Shown here: one piece after another, positions 59,979-64,000 of the stretch | How the letters are laid out: every line of letters starts with the position of its first letter | How positions within the stretch are numbered: position 1 is the first letter of the stretch | NCBI RefSeq assembly: GCF_008831285.2 | Contig: NC_045138.2 | Location: 33,265,934 to 33,329,933, forward strand | Direction: 5' to 3' | Source: Nymphaea colorata | Lineage: Eukaryota > Streptophyta > Magnoliopsida > Nymphaeales > Nymphaeaceae | DNA length: 64,000 nucleotides | Made by a program: the position numbers and the translations under genes | The notes under the pieces: model-generated | Told to the model about the DNA's origin: nothing | The model's input: only the letters and a program-made list of their open reading frames with translations | Databases searched by the model: none

Positions 59979-62900
59979 TCAATAGAAGTTATCATTGTGG
60001 TCAATCTTCACACCACGCACTCTTCTTCTTATTTTGCTTATCATGCTCCTCTGGACACCCAATACTTTTGGTGAGTCGGCCCTTAGTTTACATCCCTTCA
60101 GTAGTCCAGATATGTTTATCTGTTTATCAATTCCGAAGGCCTTATCGCACTCTAAGACTGATTCAGCTTTCCAAGCCACAGACAGGCCCAACTTTCCCCT
60201 TGAATCTTTGCAACAGAGGTTGTCTGACTCGTCTTTGCACAGATGATCCAAGTAATGGCGTGGGTTGATGCAACAGAAAGCTGAGGAAACGATGCCACTT
60301 ATCCTGGAAGGATTGACATACTTAAGGAACTCTTCAATCTCTTTGAAGCATGAATGCTCTGAGTAGGAGACAGCAAACATATGCTGGTGCAACTTTCTTG
60401 GCGATTTAAATATTTCACTTGAGTGGCCAGTTTCAGCAAAGATATCACTGCCTTCCTTGCATAATGATACGCATGAATAGCTCAAGCTTTTTTGGTCTAA
60501 GAATTTTTTTCCCCATGGAAGACCTGTAGGTAGTATTGCGATAGTGGGCCGCACTGTGTTCAAAGACTCGATGGTTTCAAATGTCAGACTGTAACGAGGG
60601 ACAGCTCTCACACGAGTAAGGCAAGTTTTTGTAGTGAAAGCATCCTCGAAACCTAGAAGGTGCATCACTCGCAAACGTTCAGGCCATACCCATATCTGTG
60701 ATTTTTCAGAAAATGCATGTTTTCAGTCCAACGGCAGGAAAGTAAAGGACTAGAGACACCGAAAGATAACAATATGCAACTGTTTACAACTGGAAGGACA
60801 GGCTGCACCAGACATTGTGCCCACAAATAAACTGTACAAATCAATTTAATGATACATACAATGGCGATCAACCCAGATATGTTAGAAAAACCAGACAAGC
60901 AGGAGAATCGTAGGTGAGTTGCATTAAGTGGGATGCAGTAACTGAGACAGAATTCAAAAGGGCAATAAGTAGACTCTACTTTAGGACAGATCAAACAAGC
61001 AAGACAACCTCAGACCCCTATGAGCAGCAATCAAGCTTATGATGGCAGAACTTTCCCATTTCCAAACAATTGATGTGTAACTTCCTGACCCAAAGATGGT
61101 TCCTGAATAGAACAACTTTGAAAATTGAAATTACCCAGTAGTTCTAGAGGAGAGTTTGGGCTTATTTGTGAAGTGATCCGCGTGGGGAAAAAATGTATAT
61201 GCATTCAGGGGAGAATGGAAACCAACCTTTGTGTTTAGCATCTGCGAGATGTGAAGCAGCAGGTCCTCTTTACCAAGATTATCAACACCAATGACAAAAT
61301 CATGATGAGGGTGGGACGTCATGATATCAACTACCTGTTGATCACCAGAGACCAAACCACCATACACATGGATTATCCATCGAAAGATAAATTTATCAGC
61401 AGTTTGCAATTAGCAAAAATGTGTTCACCATCCTGTCATGCATTATACAGATAATTTCAGGAACATAAAGTATCAAAAGCAAACAAAACAAAATTATCTG
61501 TGACAGGCAAAGCTAATCGTTTTGAATTGTGAAGTAAAAAGTGATATTTTGATTAAATAACCAAGGCAGAAATATAACATATACCAACGGAACCATTAGA
61601 AAGACAAGACCTTGATTTGACAAGTGCTCCATGAGTTCATCTGGGGATGACAAACACTCATAGGCATGGGCAATAAGTAGGAAGCGAGGTTTTTACAAGC
61701 ACATGAAGCAACAATTTTTCAAGTGAATATCGAAACTTCTTTTTTCTGCTATTACATGGGAAGAATTTGATCACAAGAAACCTGTTGTAGGAGAAGACAC
61801 TAAACAAAATATACGCAACTCACCAAAAAAGAAATCATGTTATAACTCAATGACTTAGTCAAATTTTCCAATAGCACAACGTTTAGACTTCACCTCTTGT
61901 AAACTTTCTTTACAATGATAAACAAAATAAGGCAAGTTTTTTTTCTAATAGTAATAGTCATCTTGGGATGCAACTTCCACATTGACAAAATATCAATCCA
62001 AATTATCTGTGCTCTTAGTAATCTTATCAGCCGATGTAGGAATGCAACCGTATATCAAATCACTAAAGAATAAGAAAAGAACAGTAAAGAATATTTTGTT
62101 CACATTAAGCAATCAAATATATTATTATCTTCAAAAGCATGTCAGATTCTATGAAGTATGATCGCACCTGCTGAGCTGCAACTTTACGAGGGGGAAATGA
62201 AAATGATGGATTGCAATAAGTATTATCCATGTAAAGAAGATCCAGTTTCTTATCACCAAGGGCATTAAGGAGAATATTTTTCCCTTCAACAGCCTTCATA
62301 TCTCCGATCTCCCAACGAAAATCACCAGTGTATAGCACAGAACCAAATTGTCCACGAAACAAATACATTAGAGCACCTGCATAATCCAGAAATTATGCAA
62401 AGAAAATACAGTTACATGTTTAACAAAATAAACAACAGCTGTTTTCAGACGTAACACAAAGATCAAACCCTACATAAGACCAACCAGGGTACAAACATAA
62501 CTTCATATATGAAAAAGAGAAAAAGAAATGGATGGATGCTCGAGCCTATGCATCCTTCAAAGCTGCTTCGTAAACCTAACGCTTCTGAACATGACAAATG
62601 AAGCTTCATATGGAAGCAGCAAAACTTCCAAAATCAAAGAACGATGACCACTATAGAAGGAACCACACTTTCTGACGTAAAATACACACATGAACATGTC
62701 TCTCTACACAGATTCACATGAACGAGCGTATGCACACTGCTCACACCACAAAGACAAGCGTATATATGCGCCCACACGTGTACACAGAGAGATCGCATGA
62801 ACATTACTTTAATTGGTAAAATTATGACATTTTTTATTAAGTTAAATGCATTATCCCACGCGAACTTCTACCAATTCCCAAGCGGTAAAATTTCAAGTGA

Positions 62901-63918
62901 ACCGACCATGACCATTATCACAAATATCATTTACTGCGTTTTCTCAGGTATAATAAAGCAAAATTGAAAATCTCGGCAAGTTTTCTTTTTAAATAAATAA
63001 ACCTAAAAATAAAATGTGAAAATGTGAAAAGAAGATGCAATAATAAGAAATGCGAAAAAAAATGCCAAAAAATGCGAAAAAAAATGCCAAAAAAACGTGA
63101 AAAATGCGTCTGTTATTTTTTTAGCGTCTTTTTTAAAAAAGACAGGTTGTTTCGATTAACCTATTCTTGAAGTATAAAATAGGGTTTTCTAAGAAGAAGA
63201 CAGTTCTATGTGACAACGGAAACGACTACAAGGCCCACTATCACGTGAAGATCCTAGTAAATTTGGGAATTCTTGATATCTTCGGTTATTGTCAATATAT
63301 GCGAATAGGATTCTCTATAAACACATTCAGCAATCTAGTTTATTATCCTCACTCGTAAAACGTACTGAACGAAGCGAAATATATGGGTGTCAGATATCTC
63401 TTCCAAAGGAAGACTGCTTTGGCACCACAAGCTCCACGCGTATTTAACCGGGACTATTCCCACTTTGAAACGCATTCCCACTTTGAAACGCATATCACAC
63501 AAAAACAATATATGCGCCTAATTTAGATTATCGCCAATCCTCAAATCCACGACAGGCCCCAAGTTCCACAGAAATGATGATCACAGACGATTAGGTCATA
63601 AAACGGCGAGATGAAGAATCGTGCACCTGGGCAATGACGAGCATCGATAGCAGTTACTTCAACAAGAACCTTCGAATGTGAGCTCCTCGATACCAGAGTT
63701 AGGGTCTGCGGTTTACCGGCCTCAAGAACGCGAACCAGCAACATATCGAAGCCCGGAAACCTCACCGGGAACAGCCTCGCGGTGATCGGGGAGCAGTAGA
63801 GGGGTCCCTTGCTCCATTTTGGTGTCAAACCCTGGGTGTGATCCGAGTGAAGGTGAGTGAGGAAGTAAACCTGACTCACCGTCGTCCATTTGTCGACGGA
63901 GATCAACCCTTCCTCCAT
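59979..63918 (-). CDS. SNM1B: SNM1B/Apollo-type metallo-beta-lactamase 5' exonuclease, four exons, 441 aa
   Basis: Exons on the minus strand: 63918-63627, 62376-62168, 61334-61227, 60695-59979; all are GT-AG and in frame. The metallo-beta-lactamase motif HLHSDH is at residues 22-27 (metal ligands and catalytic Asp), the DARHCPG motif at 92-98, and LYTGDFRW (about 112-119) carries the next metal-binding Asp. The beta-CASP part has FVIGVDNLGKEDLLLHI, VWPERLRVMHLLGF, VRAVPRYS and SYSEHSCFKEIEEF. In animals Apollo trims telomere ends and helps repair DNA crosslinks; the plant role is inferred. The C-terminus (about residues 370-441) is Lys/Arg-rich with no known domain. The last exon and part of intron 3 lie inside the tandem duplication, so a broken copy exists to the left. 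Confidence 0.92.
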
Positions 63919-63945
63919 TTATACGTCTGAATCCGGCGACGGCAT
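63919..63945 (-). CDS. Possible 8-codon upstream ORF abutting the Apollo start
   Basis: ATG at 63945 opens M-P-S-P-D-S-D-V and stops at TAA (63921-63919). That stop is immediately followed by the Apollo ATG at 63918. It is in the same frame as Apollo, so the TAA also proves that the Apollo frame cannot extend upstream. Whether it is transcribed depends on the unknown start site. Confidence 0.35.
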   Translation of the reverse strand: MPSPDSDV

Positions 63946-63957
63946 CAGCAAGTCGCC

Positions 63958-64000
63958 ATGGGGAAGAAGCCCGTCGGATCTAACCGCTCTGGCGGGAATG
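63958..64000 (+). CDS. Start of a divergent plus-strand gene, cut by the window edge
   Basis: ATGG in a good plant context (GTCGCCATGG) opens MGKKPVGSNRSGGN, basic and Gly/Ser-rich, and stays open to the end of the window. Only 14 codons are visible, so no family can be named. It starts 39 bases from the Apollo ATG on the opposite strand, so the intervening DNA must serve both genes. Confidence 0.45.
   Translation, partial: MGKKPVGSNRSGGN

Larger units (their letters stand above)
40980..61145. repeat. Tandem segmental duplication (receptor kinase plus Apollo 3' end)
   Basis: The left unit runs from about 40980 to 54850, and the right unit from about 54855 to 61145. Matched landmarks in order are the kinase 3' flank (41006 and 54882), the kinase gene (41370-43796 and 55226-57670), upstream DNA (47170-47790 and 58270-58870; 48000-48130 and 59290-59420), the Apollo last exon (48510-48776 plus 54044-54470, and 59979-60695), and the following intron (54540-54850 and 60770-61140). 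The left unit is enlarged by a Copia element and an extra block at about 44080-46820. Borders are by eye, within about 30 bases. Confidence 0.88.

Overview
The window is nuclear DNA of a flowering plant. The evidence is: genes split by GT-AG introns; plant-only families (a SPL/NZZ-SPEAR repressor, S-domain receptor kinases, a D-type cyclin tail, a plant PLAC8/Cys-rich protein); a Copia retrotransposon primed by initiator tRNA-Met; a tRNA-derived SINE and several short inverted-repeat transposons. Nothing here fixes the species. Genes are sparse and AT-rich intergenic DNA full of decayed repeats dominates, so I read it as a medium or large angiosperm genome, without assigning a lineage.

Layout. 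1-860: last exon of a probable D-type cyclin. 0.9-12.6 kb: gene-poor, with a Harbinger-like non-autonomous transposon (3.7-4.9 kb) and a weak relic of an AT-hook (PPC/DUF296) gene. 12.6-13.6 kb: two-exon gene for an uncharacterised membrane-anchored basic protein. 15.06-15.99 kb: array of a 46-bp repeat ending about 200 bp before the next gene. 16.2-22.5 kb: nine-exon TRM5 tRNA (guanine37-N1)-methyltransferase; intron 1 holds a SINE nested in another transposon, and a MITE lies just downstream. 25-28 kb: a second copy of the 3.7-kb transposon family and one orphan ORF. 28.6-29.8 kb: three-exon SPEAR-type EAR repressor. 30-35.5 kb: no gene seen. 35.5-38.4 kb, minus strand: five-exon PLAC8 protein.

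From about 41.0 to 61.1 kb the window is a tandem segmental duplication. Each unit holds an intronless SD2-type G-lectin receptor kinase with a non-RD catalytic loop, plus sequence from the 3' end of an SNM1B/Apollo-type DNA repair nuclease. The right unit carries the real last exon of Apollo (gene 59979-63918, minus strand, four exons). The left unit carries only a frameshifted relic of it. A Copia element (48782-54038, TSD CAAGT) splits that relic, and the right unit preserves the matching empty site. The two kinase genes are almost identical over the kinase and membrane region but clearly different in the middle of the ectodomain and in the flanks, a pattern that suggests gene conversion.

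At the right edge a plus-strand gene starts at 63958, 39 bases from the start codon of Apollo, so the two genes are divergent and must share a very compact promoter. The genes do not form a pathway. The only functional cluster is the tandem receptor kinase pair. I found no convincing novel molecular system; the most interesting objects are the mosaic kinase duplication, the structured 46-bp array and the compact Apollo promoter with its upstream ORF.
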